From the NCBI RefSeq assembly GCF_004359505.1, contig NZ_SCWE01000004.1, forward strand, positions 62,001 to 126,000: a stretch of 64,000 nt of DNA, given 5' to 3'. The notes under the pieces were generated by a model. The model ran no database searches. It was not told where the DNA came from and was given only the letters and a program-made list of their open reading frames with translations. The DNA comes from Macrococcus hajekii. Lineage in GTDB: Bacteria > Bacillota > Bacilli > Staphylococcales > Staphylococcaceae. How positions within the stretch are numbered: the first letter of the stretch is position 1; each line of letters begins with the position of its first letter. The position numbers were made by a program, and so were the translations under genes. Positions 54,215 through 62,410 of the stretch are shown here, piece after piece.

Positions 54215-54838
54215 ATGGGTTTATTCACTAAAAAAGGTTATGAAAATTTCGGAGCAGCAATGGAAAAACGTCGTTCTATTTACGACATCAAAAACAGTGT
54301 CTCACTGACTGATGCTAAAATCGAAAGTATTTTATCTGATATTATTAAACACGTACCATCAGCTTTTAATTCACAGTCAACGCGTATGGTTCTGCTATTA
54401 AACGATCAGCACCATAAATTCTGGACGCTGACAGCTGATGAACTGAAGAAATTAATGGGATCTGAGCGTGATTTCACTGCAACTGCTCAGAAAATCGACA
54501 GCTTTAAGGCAGGGTACGGTACAGTGCTCTTCTTTGAAGACGAGAGCATTATTAAAGGGTTACAGCAACAGATGCCGGCCTATAGCGATAACTTCCCGAT
54601 TTGGAGTCACCATGCCAGTGCCATGCATCAATATGCTGTATGGACAGCTTTCGCTACTGAAAATATCGGTGCATCACTGCAGCATTATAATGGCGTAGTC
54701 GATGAAGCTGTTTATACGAGTTTCGATATTCCACGTGAATGGAAGTTAATCGCTCAGATGCCATTTGGCGCTATCGGCACACCTGCTGGTCCTAAAGAAT
54801 TCGAACCCGTTAACAAACGTTTAATCGTCAAAAAATAA
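54215..54838 (+). CDS. Nitroreductase-family protein (YdgI/MhqN-like)
   Basis: A 207-residue FMN-dependent enzyme. It starts GLFTKKGYENFGAAMEKRRSIYDIKNSVSL, with the 'RRSiy' FMN-phosphate motif, and has KHVPSAFNSQSTRMVLLL and GASLQHYNGVVDEAVYTSFDIPREWKL. Members reduce quinones or nitro compounds with NAD(P)H. It is 23 bases downstream of the VOC gene, with TGGAGG before the ATG. The pairing matches the Bacillus mhqN-mhqO quinone-detoxification pair. Confidence 0.88.
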   Translation: MGLFTKKGYENFGAAMEKRRSIYDIKNSVSLTDAKIESILSDIIKHVPSAFNSQSTRMVLLLNDQHHKFWTLTADELKKLMGSERDFTATAQKIDSFKAGYGTVLFFEDESIIKGLQQQMPAYSDNFPIWSHHASAMHQYAVWTAFATENIGASLQHYNGVVDEAVYTSFDIPREWKLIAQMPFGAIGTPAGPKEFEPVNKRLIVKK

Positions 54839-54864
54839 TTTTCAGGAGATTCGAATCTTCTTTT

Positions 54865-55593
54865 TTACTGCTGCAATAATCTGAACAGCACATCGATAAC
54901 AGTAAGCTGTATAGTTCGTCCTGTTGTCAGAGCTAGTCGAGTCTTGTTCTCCTCAACAGAGGTCCGAATTGAATAGGCAACATCGGGATGTTTATAAGGT
55001 GCTATAAGAATCGAGACCTTTTGATCAGAAGCTGCGATAATACGATGAATTAACTCGTCACATTCAGTCTCACAGACGATGAAAATAACTGAATAATACT
55101 GAACGATTGCAGTGAAGGCAAAGAAATCCTGCACGACCTCAACCATATAACCGAGCCGTACTAACTTTTGCTTGAAATCTATCGCTACGATGATAGATTC
55201 CTCTGTACTAAAAATCAGAATGGACCGACCTTTTATTTTATCAGCCGCTGCTATCAGCATATTCTCATTTATCAGCTGCTCTGTACGCGATAAAGCAGAT
55301 CTTGTCTCATTAAATACTTGCTGTGTCGCTGAAATTAAAGAATCTGTATGAGTGTCTGTCATCAGATGCAGATCTCTTGCCAAAGCTATCTTTAATTCTC
55401 GCAAGCCTGAAAATCCGATGCGCTGACTTAGACGAATAAGTGCAGATTCGCTGACTCCAGCTCTAACCGCAATCATTTTTCCGGTCGATTCTATAAAGAA
55501 TTCAGGATGATGCTTGATCAGTATCGTAATACGCTTTTCAACGGGTGTCAGTAAATGATCTATTGGTTCAATCTGTTTTAAAACCGTCAGCAT
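54865..55593 (-). CDS. RpiR-family transcriptional regulator
   Basis: A 242-residue regulator: N-terminal HTH_6 domain (LTPVEKRITILIKHHPEFFIESTGKMIAVRAGVSESALIRLSQRIGFSGLRELKIALARD) and a C-terminal SIS-like fold (about residues 115-225: RSILIFSTEESIIVAIDFKQKLVRLG). The SIS domain has little of the usual Ser-rich sugar-phosphate loop. Family members sense phosphosugars. It follows scrA but is separated from it by a terminator, so it is probably transcribed on its own. Target unknown. Confidence 0.85.
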   Translation of the reverse strand: MLTVLKQIEPIDHLLTPVEKRITILIKHHPEFFIESTGKMIAVRAGVSESALIRLSQRIGFSGLRELKIALARDLHLMTDTHTDSLISATQQVFNETRSALSRTEQLINENMLIAAADKIKGRSILIFSTEESIIVAIDFKQKLVRLGYMVEVVQDFFAFTAIVQYYSVIFIVCETECDELIHRIIAASDQKVSILIAPYKHPDVAYSIRTSVEENKTRLALTTGRTIQLTVIDVLFRLLQQ

Positions 55594-55641
55594 CTCATCC
55601 CTCTTTTCTCTTTTATTATAGTGCTATTTTCCAAGAAATAA

Positions 55642-55677
55642 AAAAGATAGGTGTGCAAAATTGCACACCTATCTTTT
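55642..55677 (-). terminator. Terminator of the scr operon
   Basis: AAAAGATAGGTGTGCAA (55642-55658) and its complement (55661-55677) around a two-base centre. It follows scrA on the minus strand. Confidence 0.85.
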
Positions 55678-57091
55678 ATTTTGCTTTTAATTCTTCTGCC
55701 ATTTTATCACTATATCCGAAGAACCAAGTTAAAGTGAAACCTACAATGAATGATACCGCGAGCACTAATAGATAGAACGGTAATTGTCCGATATCCTGAA
55801 TGAAGAGCAGAATACCAGGTAAGACAGTAATCGCCATACCTGATGCTTTCAGATGGAAAAGTGAAGCTAAGAAACCACCTGCTGCACCACCGACTAAACC
55901 ACAGATGAACGGTTTGAAGTAACGTAAGTTCACACCGAAAATAGCTGGTTCTGTAATACCTAAAAATGCTGAGAATGCTGAAGGCAGTGCGAGTGCTTTT
56001 AACTTTGCATTACGTGTTTTAAGGCCTACTGCTACAGTCGCAGCACCTTGAGCTGTCATTGCCGCTGAGATGATTGGATTAAATTCATTATATTTAAATT
56101 CTTCAAGCAGCTGAATCTCCATAAAATTGAAGATATGATGTACGCCCGTTACCACTATAATCTGCTGGAAGAAACCAATGACCAGACCTGCGATACCATA
56201 TGGAAGATCGAGTACCCATTTCGTTCCTGAAAGGATGACTGTCTCAAGACCATGGAAGATAGGTCCAATGACAAACAGACCGAGTGTAATCATGACGAGT
56301 AATGTCAGGAAAGGCGTCACAATAAGATCAATCGCATCTGGAATTCTTTTACGCAGTGCACGCTCAAGTTTTGCACCGATCAGACCGACGAAGAAGGCAG
56401 GCAGAACAGACCCTTGATAACCGACAACTGGAATTAAGCCGAAGAATTTAAGCGCTTCTGCTGAACCATCTCCTACCGCATATGCATTAGGAAGCGCCGG
56501 ATTAACGAGCATAAGGCCAAGTACAATACCGAGTATCGGACTCCCTCCAAAAACTTTAAATGCACTCCATGCAACGAGTGCCGGCAGGAAAGCGAATGCT
56601 GTATCTGTCAATACTTGTGTGAATAGAATAAAGTTAGGAGAGATGTCCTCAGCTGTCATGCCTAACCAGGCTAAAATCTGTTCGTTCATAATAACGCCAC
56701 GCAGTCCCATGAAGAGACCTGTCGCTACCAATACCGGAATGATCGGTACGAAGACATCGCCGAAAATACGTATAGCACGTTGGAACGCGTTCCCTTGTTT
56801 AACAGATTCCGTTTTAACTTTTTCTTTTGATTTAGCTGTTACGCCAAGTCCTGTCACTGCTTCGTAGATTTTATTGACAGTACCTGTTCCAAAAATAATC
56901 TGATATTGACCCGAGTTAAAGAAAGCACCTTTTACTTTTTCAATCTCTTCTACTTTCTCCTGATCAATTTGTTCTTTATCATGCACCATGATACGCAGGC
57001 GCGTCGCACAATGTGCAATAGATGAGACATTGTCCTGCCCTCCTATTGCATCAATAACTTCGCGAGCAATCTGCTGATCTGTTTTAGCCAT
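55676..57091 (-). CDS. scrA: PTS sucrose-type EIIBC component
   Basis: A 471-residue sucrose-family phosphotransferase permease without an IIA domain. IIB carries the phospho-Cys28 in IAHCATRLRIMV. IIC has about ten helices, with FGVNLRYFKPF and HHIFNFMEIQLLEEF, typical of the Glc/Scr/Bgl class. It takes up and phosphorylates sucrose to sucrose-6-phosphate, using a shared IIA supplied elsewhere. Two bases downstream of scrK, last gene of the operon. Confidence 0.9.
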   Translation of the reverse strand: MAKTDQQIAREVIDAIGGQDNVSSIAHCATRLRIMVHDKEQIDQEKVEEIEKVKGAFFNSGQYQIIFGTGTVNKIYEAVTGLGVTAKSKEKVKTESVKQGNAFQRAIRIFGDVFVPIIPVLVATGLFMGLRGVIMNEQILAWLGMTAEDISPNFILFTQVLTDTAFAFLPALVAWSAFKVFGGSPILGIVLGLMLVNPALPNAYAVGDGSAEALKFFGLIPVVGYQGSVLPAFFVGLIGAKLERALRKRIPDAIDLIVTPFLTLLVMITLGLFVIGPIFHGLETVILSGTKWVLDLPYGIAGLVIGFFQQIIVVTGVHHIFNFMEIQLLEEFKYNEFNPIISAAMTAQGAATVAVGLKTRNAKLKALALPSAFSAFLGITEPAIFGVNLRYFKPFICGLVGGAAGGFLASLFHLKASGMAITVLPGILLFIQDIGQLPFYLLVLAVSFIVGFTLTWFFGYSDKMAEELKAK

Positions 57092-57093
57092 TA

Positions 57094-58047
57094 CTATTCC
57101 CCCTTTATTTTTTTAATATCATTGAAATCAGGCAGGCTATGAATAGCCCCTTTCTTTGTCGTCGTCAATGCACCGACTGCATTGCTGAACGCCAGAATAT
57201 CATCCGCTTCTTGAATCAATGTTTCAACTGTCCGTTTATCTAATAGTTGATAGATGACCGATCCGATAAATGCATCACCTGCACCCGTCGTATCCTCAAC
57301 CTGTACTTGATAACCTGCATGACTCGCGATTTTTCCTTGTTTCGTATAAATTGAAGCCCCTTTAGCACCTTCTGTATAGATAACGACCTCAGTCAGTCCT
57401 GTAAACAATGTGCTGATCACAGCTGGATCTGATGACCCGGTGATAAAAGATAGTTCTTCATCTGAAATTTTAAGAATATGAGCTTTTGGCATAAATTCTT
57501 TTACGGTCTCATTCAGTGCTGCATGTGAAGGCCAGAGTGGTAGTCGTAAATTCGGATCGAAAATAATAGTGCCACCTGCAGTCGTCATACGCTCTATCGC
57601 TGCGATATGCGCCTCTTTCATTGCTGATGGCACGAGGGCCACTGAACAGAAATGAAGAATATCATTGCGGGTGAACGGTATATCCTGAACTGCTTCTGCT
57701 GTCATCAGCATGTCTGCTGACGGCTTACGGTAGAATGCGAAATCCCGTTCACCTTCTGCGGTCAGACTGACAAAGGCGAGCGCTGTATTTGCTTCGTCCG
57801 TACGAGTGATATGAGACGTATCAACACCTGTCTCCTCCAGCGTGTCAACAATCAGCTCGCCAAATGCATCCTGTCCTAGCTGTGTCAGCATTACGGATTC
57901 TTTTCCTAACTTTGCGACACAGCTTGCCACATTGGCAGGTGCACCGCCGACCTGTGTTTCAAAGTCAGTTACCTCTTTAAGTGCCACGCCTTTTGTATGT
58001 GGAATAAAGTCAATCAATGCTTCACCGATTGCATAGAGTTTAGCCAT
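57094..58047 (-). CDS. scrK: Fructokinase (PfkB/ribokinase family)
   Basis: A 317-residue kinase. Motifs: KLYAIGEALIDFIPHTKG, QVGGAPANVASCVAKLGKES (PfkB signature 1) and VEDTTGAGDAFIGSVIYQLL (signature 2, catalytic Asp). It phosphorylates the fructose released by sucrose-6-phosphate hydrolase. It overlaps scrB by eight bases and is coupled to scrA. Confidence 0.93.
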   Translation of the reverse strand: MAKLYAIGEALIDFIPHTKGVALKEVTDFETQVGGAPANVASCVAKLGKESVMLTQLGQDAFGELIVDTLEETGVDTSHITRTDEANTALAFVSLTAEGERDFAFYRKPSADMLMTAEAVQDIPFTRNDILHFCSVALVPSAMKEAHIAAIERMTTAGGTIIFDPNLRLPLWPSHAALNETVKEFMPKAHILKISDEELSFITGSSDPAVISTLFTGLTEVVIYTEGAKGASIYTKQGKIASHAGYQVQVEDTTGAGDAFIGSVIYQLLDKRTVETLIQEADDILAFSNAVGALTTTKKGAIHSLPDFNDIKKIKGE

Positions 58048-59515
58048 GAGGTCGCTCCTTTAAATCGTATTTAGTAAATCTGAAATAAACTTGTCCCGAT
58101 TCTGTTGATGTTCTGATTCCTCTCGCATCTTCTCCAGGGAAAATTCGTGATGTCATCACTTTTTCACCATCATTCAGAAAAATTTCAATACTTGATTCGT
58201 CAACAAAGATCTGCATCTTTTTTAAGTCTGCTTCAAGTATTACTGAGCGTGTATAGGACTTAAGACTTTGTCCTAATTTTCCGCTGTCGAAGAGATCTAA
58301 CGTAAAACATTTGTCAGCCTGATTGTAGATCAGACGTGTAGATTCTTTTTTAGAGACACGTAGTTCGATATAAAACTCAGTCGACTCATTTTCAAGGACG
58401 TCAACAATCAGTTCATAGCAGTCACCTTCGTACGGATGCAGTTTAACATTGTGTTTCATCGCATATCCTTCAGCAGTTTCAACGGTGCCGCGCAGTTGTG
58501 TAAGAGCAGGTAGCGGACGTTGCATCAGCTTATGATTCTCCACGCTCAGTACGCGAGGCAGTGTCAGACAATGAGCCCAGTTTTCATTATCAGTTGGATA
58601 GTCTGTGTCTGGCAGCCCCATCCAGCCAATTAAAATCCGTTCACCTTGTGGTCCTAGAGTCGTCTGTGGTGCATAGAAATCAAATCCGTTATCCAGTTCA
58701 ATAAAATGGTCATGTGAAAAGTTAAAGTTCTCCTTATCCAGATGTCCCATCAAATAGCCTGACTGATAAATGTTATTGAATGCATCACCTGCAGGCTCGA
58801 TACCTTGCGGGCAGAACAGTACAATATCCTGACCATCCAGTTCAAAGTAATCCGGACATTCCCACATATAGCCGAAATCCTCATAATCTGTCGCCAGTTC
58901 ACCTGTGAAGGTCCAGTGCTGAAAATCAGGTGACTGATAGACAACGATAGTCCCTGTCATATTATCACGCTGTGCTCCTATTACCGCGTAATACATACCT
59001 TGCTCATACCAGACTTTAGGATCTCTGAAGTGTTCGGTATATCCTGCTTCCGGTCCTTCAATAACAGGTTGCTTTGAAACCTGATTTCCTTTTAGAGTGG
59101 CCACCAGCTGATAAGGCACTCGCTGCCAGTCTTGTGTGCGATGATTGCCTGTGTACATGAGTTTCACTTCATTATTTACGACGATACCAGAACCACTATA
59201 GGCACCATGAGAGTCCCATAAAGTGTCCGGCAGAATAGCTGGACCTAGTTCGTTGAATGTAACAAGATCAGTTGAAGTCAGATGATACCAGTACTTAATA
59301 CCGTGGACGGGTCCTAAGGGGAACCACTGATAGAACAGATGATACTGCCCCTCATGAAAGACAAAACCGTTCGGGTCATTCAGTAGACCTGTTGGCGGCT
59401 GGATGTGATAATGCTGTCTCCATTTAGATTGGGCAGTCGCGTCAAGGAGCGACTGATAATTTTCTTCAGACATTTGATCAAGCTTAGTGTATCTTTGTTC
59501 TCTCGTCCATTCCAT
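58040..59515 (-). CDS. scrB: Sucrose-6-phosphate hydrolase, GH32
   Basis: A 491-residue invertase-type enzyme splitting sucrose-6-phosphate to glucose-6-phosphate and fructose. GH32 motifs: GLLNDPNGFVFHEGQYHLFYQW (nucleophile Asp), HFRDPKVW (RDP) and WECPDYFEL (acid/base Glu). A C-terminal beta-sandwich follows. AAGGAG precedes the ATG at 59515; the open frame further upstream lies in the promoter. First gene of scrB-scrK-scrA. Confidence 0.95.
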   Translation of the reverse strand: MEWTREQRYTKLDQMSEENYQSLLDATAQSKWRQHYHIQPPTGLLNDPNGFVFHEGQYHLFYQWFPLGPVHGIKYWYHLTSTDLVTFNELGPAILPDTLWDSHGAYSGSGIVVNNEVKLMYTGNHRTQDWQRVPYQLVATLKGNQVSKQPVIEGPEAGYTEHFRDPKVWYEQGMYYAVIGAQRDNMTGTIVVYQSPDFQHWTFTGELATDYEDFGYMWECPDYFELDGQDIVLFCPQGIEPAGDAFNNIYQSGYLMGHLDKENFNFSHDHFIELDNGFDFYAPQTTLGPQGERILIGWMGLPDTDYPTDNENWAHCLTLPRVLSVENHKLMQRPLPALTQLRGTVETAEGYAMKHNVKLHPYEGDCYELIVDVLENESTEFYIELRVSKKESTRLIYNQADKCFTLDLFDSGKLGQSLKSYTRSVILEADLKKMQIFVDESSIEIFLNDGEKVMTSRIFPGEDARGIRTSTESGQVYFRFTKYDLKERPHG

Positions 59516-59532
59516 TGCTGATTCTCCTTTTT

Positions 59533-59546
59533 GGTACCGGTTCCAT
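59533..59546. promoter_or_regulatory. ScrR-like operator upstream of scrB
   Basis: TGGTACCGGTTCCA (minus strand TGGAACCGGTACCA), a near-perfect palindrome around a central CG as in LacI-family sites, about 30 bases downstream of the expected transcription start. Confidence 0.75.
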
Positions 59547-59582
59547 TTAAAGATAAAAAAATAAAACGCTTTCTTAACAAGC

Positions 59583-59619
59583 ATTTTACTCTTTATTATT
59601 TTTATTGTCAACGCTTTCT
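59583..59619 (-). promoter_or_regulatory. scrBKA promoter with overlapping cre site
   Basis: Minus strand: -35 TTGACA (59611-59606), 17-bp spacer, -10 TAAAAT (59588-59583). AGAAAGCGTTGACA (59619-59606) matches the CcpA cre consensus TGWAANCGNTNWCA at 13 of 14 and covers the -35. The promoter lies in the last codons of scrR. A weaker cre-like AAGCG stretch sits at about 59562-59576. Confidence 0.8.
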
Positions 59620-60569
59620 TTTTCCAGCAAACTGAAAGACATTCTCTGTAATGGTGCTATTGTCTGATGATTAATGAGCTTAAGAATACTTTCAGCGGCG
59701 AGTCTCCCTGTCTGCTGATAAGGGAACTGAATAGTGGTAATCATCGGTGTGACGATTGAAGTGGTATCATAGCCTCCAAATCCTATAATCGAAAGATCAG
59801 ATGGCACATTCAATTCTTTATCATATGCAGCTTTTAATGTACCTAGAGCAATATTATCTGTTGCACAGATCACCGCTTCATATCGGTTCACCAGTTCTTT
59901 TGCATGCAGATGAGCATCCTGCAGCTTAAAAGTCGTTTCATAAATATCAGGTCTGACTCCGTGCATCGCCAGGCCATCCACCACACCATTCTTTCTATGA
60001 ATACCGACTGCCTTATCAGCTGTGGATACACCTAGATAAGCGATATGACTAAATCCTCTATGGCCAAGGTACTGCCCCACCGTTTTTCCTGCTTCATAAT
60101 CATTCTGAACAATCGCATGAATACCTTGATGTGATTGTCCGATTAAAATAACAGGAACATCAATAATTTCAATCGCTGCCACATGAGCTTCCGTCAGCTC
60201 CGTCGCAAAAAGCAGTATACCGTCTACTTTATTTTTGGCAAGTGTATAGAGCGCCTGGATTTCCCGCTCCCGGGATAAATCTGTATTGACGATAATGGTC
60301 TGATAATCTTTTTCTCTTAAATACGTCTCAATACCATTTAATGTCTCACTGGAAGCGAATGAACTGAGACGCGGTATAATAACGCCCATCATCTGAGTAT
60401 GCTTCGCCTTCAGACTCTGAGCGAACTGATTCGGTTTGTAGCCTGTTTCCTCAACGATACGATCAATTTTCAGCCGTGTCTTCTCACTGATTGAACCCCC
60501 GTTCAAGTACCGTGACACTGTACTCTTGGAGACCCCTGCCATTTGTGCAATATCATGAATATTCTTCAT
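59586..60569 (-). CDS. scrR: LacI-family sucrose operon repressor
   Basis: A 327-residue repressor. N-terminal HTH and hinge: NIHDIAQMAGVSKSTVSRYLNGGSISEKTRLKIDRIVEETGYKPNQFAQSLK. Periplasmic-binding-like core from about residue 60. It should repress the scr genes until sucrose or fructose phosphate appears. AGGAGTGAAGAC precedes the ATG. The 3' end overlaps the scrB promoter region. Confidence 0.92.
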   Translation of the reverse strand: MKNIHDIAQMAGVSKSTVSRYLNGGSISEKTRLKIDRIVEETGYKPNQFAQSLKAKHTQMMGVIIPRLSSFASSETLNGIETYLREKDYQTIIVNTDLSREREIQALYTLAKNKVDGILLFATELTEAHVAAIEIIDVPVILIGQSHQGIHAIVQNDYEAGKTVGQYLGHRGFSHIAYLGVSTADKAVGIHRKNGVVDGLAMHGVRPDIYETTFKLQDAHLHAKELVNRYEAVICATDNIALGTLKAAYDKELNVPSDLSIIGFGGYDTTSIVTPMITTIQFPYQQTGRLAAESILKLINHQTIAPLQRMSFSLLEKESVDNKNNKE

Positions 60570-60586
60570 GTCTTCACTCCTATATA

Positions 60587-60613
60587 AAAACCATCTCTTA
60601 TCAAGATGGTTTT
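60587..60613. terminator. Terminator between tatC and scrR
   Basis: AAAACCATCT (60587-60596) pairs with AGATGGTTTT (60604-60613). It ends the rex-tatA-tatC transcript. Confidence 0.85.
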
Positions 60614-60616
60614 ATA

Positions 60617-61369
60617 TTACTTCAGTTCTTCTTCAATTCTTTTCTGTTCACCTTTTAAATACATCCGGTAACCAATATGGCTGATTTGAATACTCATTTC
60701 ATAGAGTACAACCATTGGCAATACAAAAATAACATAGGTCATCACATCAGGTGGTGCAATAATTGCTGCGACTACCATCAATAAAAAGTAAGCATATTTA
60801 CGATTCTTTTTAAGAAATGTCGGTGTCACAATGCCGAGTCGTGTCAGAAAAAGAAGCAGTATCGGCAACTGGAAGACAAAACCGAATGGAATTGTAAACT
60901 TAAGCAGCTCATTAAAGTATTCTCTGACGCCAATAATCTGTTTGACACCCATTTCATTGGCCAGCCCAATTGTGAAGTGAATCATATACGGGAATATGAC
61001 GAGATAACTGAAAGCAAGTCCTGTCAGAAATAGGATGAAGCTGACTGGAATATAACTTAATGTCGCTCGTCTTTCCTGTGGATGCAGACCAGGTGATATA
61101 AATGCCCACAGCTGATAGAGAATGACTGGAGAAATTAAGAGTACCGCTATTAACATGATGACACTGATATAAATAGACAGAGGATCTGTCACTTTGAAAT
61201 AATGAAGCGTGATTTCTTTAGATACGTCATCTTTTGTCAGAAAACGTGTCACTGGTTTACCGAAATAAAAGCCCACCATGATACCGCCCATTAGAAAATA
61301 AGCAACAATCATCAGTCTTTTTCTGAGTTCATCCAGATGTTCTACAATCGTCAATTCGTCTTTATTCAT
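60617..61369 (-). CDS. tatC: Twin-arginine translocase subunit TatC
   Basis: A 250-residue, six-helix membrane protein. The N-terminus TIVEHLDELRKRLMIVAYFL holds the conserved 'HL.ELR.R' motif that reads the twin-arginine signal. YQLWAFISPGLHPQERR and FVFQLPILLLFLTRLGIVTP follow. It works with TatA from the adjacent gene to export folded proteins. Located 58 bases after tatA. Confidence 0.96.
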   Translation of the reverse strand: MNKDELTIVEHLDELRKRLMIVAYFLMGGIMVGFYFGKPVTRFLTKDDVSKEITLHYFKVTDPLSIYISVIMLIAVLLISPVILYQLWAFISPGLHPQERRATLSYIPVSFILFLTGLAFSYLVIFPYMIHFTIGLANEMGVKQIIGVREYFNELLKFTIPFGFVFQLPILLLFLTRLGIVTPTFLKKNRKYAYFLLMVVAAIIAPPDVMTYVIFVLPMVVLYEMSIQISHIGYRMYLKGEQKRIEEELK

Positions 61370-61396
61370 CTGAAGGCAGCTCCTTCCTCATAACAA

Positions 61397-61417
61397 AAGC
61401 GACAGTGACTGTCGCTT
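61397..61417 (-). terminator. Hairpin between tatA and tatC
   Basis: AAGCGACAGT (61397-61406) and ACTGTCGCTT (61408-61417) pair around one base; on the minus strand TTTTGTT follows. It may attenuate rather than stop transcription into tatC. Confidence 0.6.
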
Positions 61418-61427
61418 CATTCATTAC

Positions 61428-61622
61428 TTATTTACGTACATCGTCATTCTTATCATGATCTTTCATGATGCCATCAGTCGCATCTTTGAATTCTTTTAAT
61501 GATGATCCCATCGCGCGCCCGAATTCAGGCAGTTTCTTAGGTCCAAAGATAATCAGTGCAACAACACCGAGGAAAAGTAAAATAGCAGGTGACGCAAGTC
61601 CGAGCGTATTAATAAACAGCAT
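61428..61622 (-). CDS. tatA: Twin-arginine translocase subunit TatA
   Basis: A 64-residue protein: one membrane helix (SPAILLFLGVVALIIFG), the conserved FGPKKLPEFGRAMGSSLKEFKDAT amphipathic segment and a charged tail. Forms the Tat pore with TatC. 12 bases downstream of rex, AGGAGG before the start. Confidence 0.96.
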   Translation of the reverse strand: MLFINTLGLASPAILLFLGVVALIIFGPKKLPEFGRAMGSSLKEFKDATDGIMKDHDKNDDVRK

Positions 61623-61634
61623 ATATAATTCCTC

Positions 61635-62276
61635 CTAATGATTTTTCATAAAAAAGATAAGTGACTGGAGTTCTACACCTAAATCTATATGGTGTACCTG
61701 GACATCTGAGGGAACATTTAAACGTTCCGGTGTAAAGTTTAATATACCTTTTATTCCGGCTTTTGTCACTCTATTTGCTGATGTCTGTGCAATTTTACCC
61801 GGAACCGTCAGAATGGCCACTTCAATGCCCATCTCTTCAACGATTTTTTCAAACTGATCCATATGTTCGATATAGATATCACCGATTTTCTCTCCGACCA
61901 CTTGCGATGCAACGTCGAATGCAGCTTCTATCTGCATGCGGTCACTAATGGAAAAGTTATAATTGACCAACGCTCGTCCTAAATTACCGATGCCGATAAT
62001 CGCCACTTTTGTAATAGCATCTTGCTGAAGTGTTGTCTTGAAGAAATTAAGTAAGTAGCTGACATTATAGCCGTAACCTTTTTTACCTAGTTCACCAAAG
62101 TAGGAAAAGTCTCTTCTGATAGTCGCAGAATCTATTTTCAGACCTTCACTGAGTTCTTTTGAAGAAATTCGGTCTACATTTCCACTATGTAATGTATTGA
62201 CGAAACGGTAATAAAGGGGCAGACGTTTTAAAGTCGCTTTAGGAATTTTGGCATCCGTTTTGGGCACGCTGTTCAC
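61635..62276 (-). CDS. rex: Redox-sensing transcriptional repressor Rex
   Basis: A 213-residue regulator: N-terminal winged helix ([31 protein letters not shown]) and Rossmann NAD(H)-binding domain ([15 protein letters not shown]). High NADH releases it from fermentation and respiration operons. It starts the rex-tatA-tatC operon, and its own promoter carries a Rex operator. Confidence 0.97.
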   Translation of the reverse strand: MNSVPKTDAKIPKATLKRLPLYYRFVNTLHSGNVDRISSKELSEGLKIDSATIRRDFSYFGELGKKGYGYNVSYLLNFFKTTLQQDAITKVAIIGIGNLGRALVNYNFSISDRMQIEAAFDVASQVVGEKIGDIYIEHMDQFEKIVEEMGIEVAILTVPGKIAQTSANRVTKAGIKGILNFTPERLNVPSDVQVHHIDLGVELQSLIFFMKNH

Positions 62277-62289
62277 CTTCTTCTATTAA

Positions 62290-62307
62290 TTGTGACCTTT
62301 TTCACAG
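62290..62307. promoter_or_regulatory. Rex operator upstream of rex
   Basis: TTGTGACCTTTTTCACAG matches TTGTGAA-N4-TTCACAA at all but two positions. A TATAAT on the minus strand lies at 62318-62313. Predicted autoregulation. Confidence 0.8.
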
Positions 62308-62410
62308 TAGATAAATTATAACATGTTAAATGCAAGCTGACTATGTGAAATTTTATCGTTATCTACAAAGTCTCTCTGCAATCGGGTAGAATATAGATGA
62401 GGTGAGCAAA

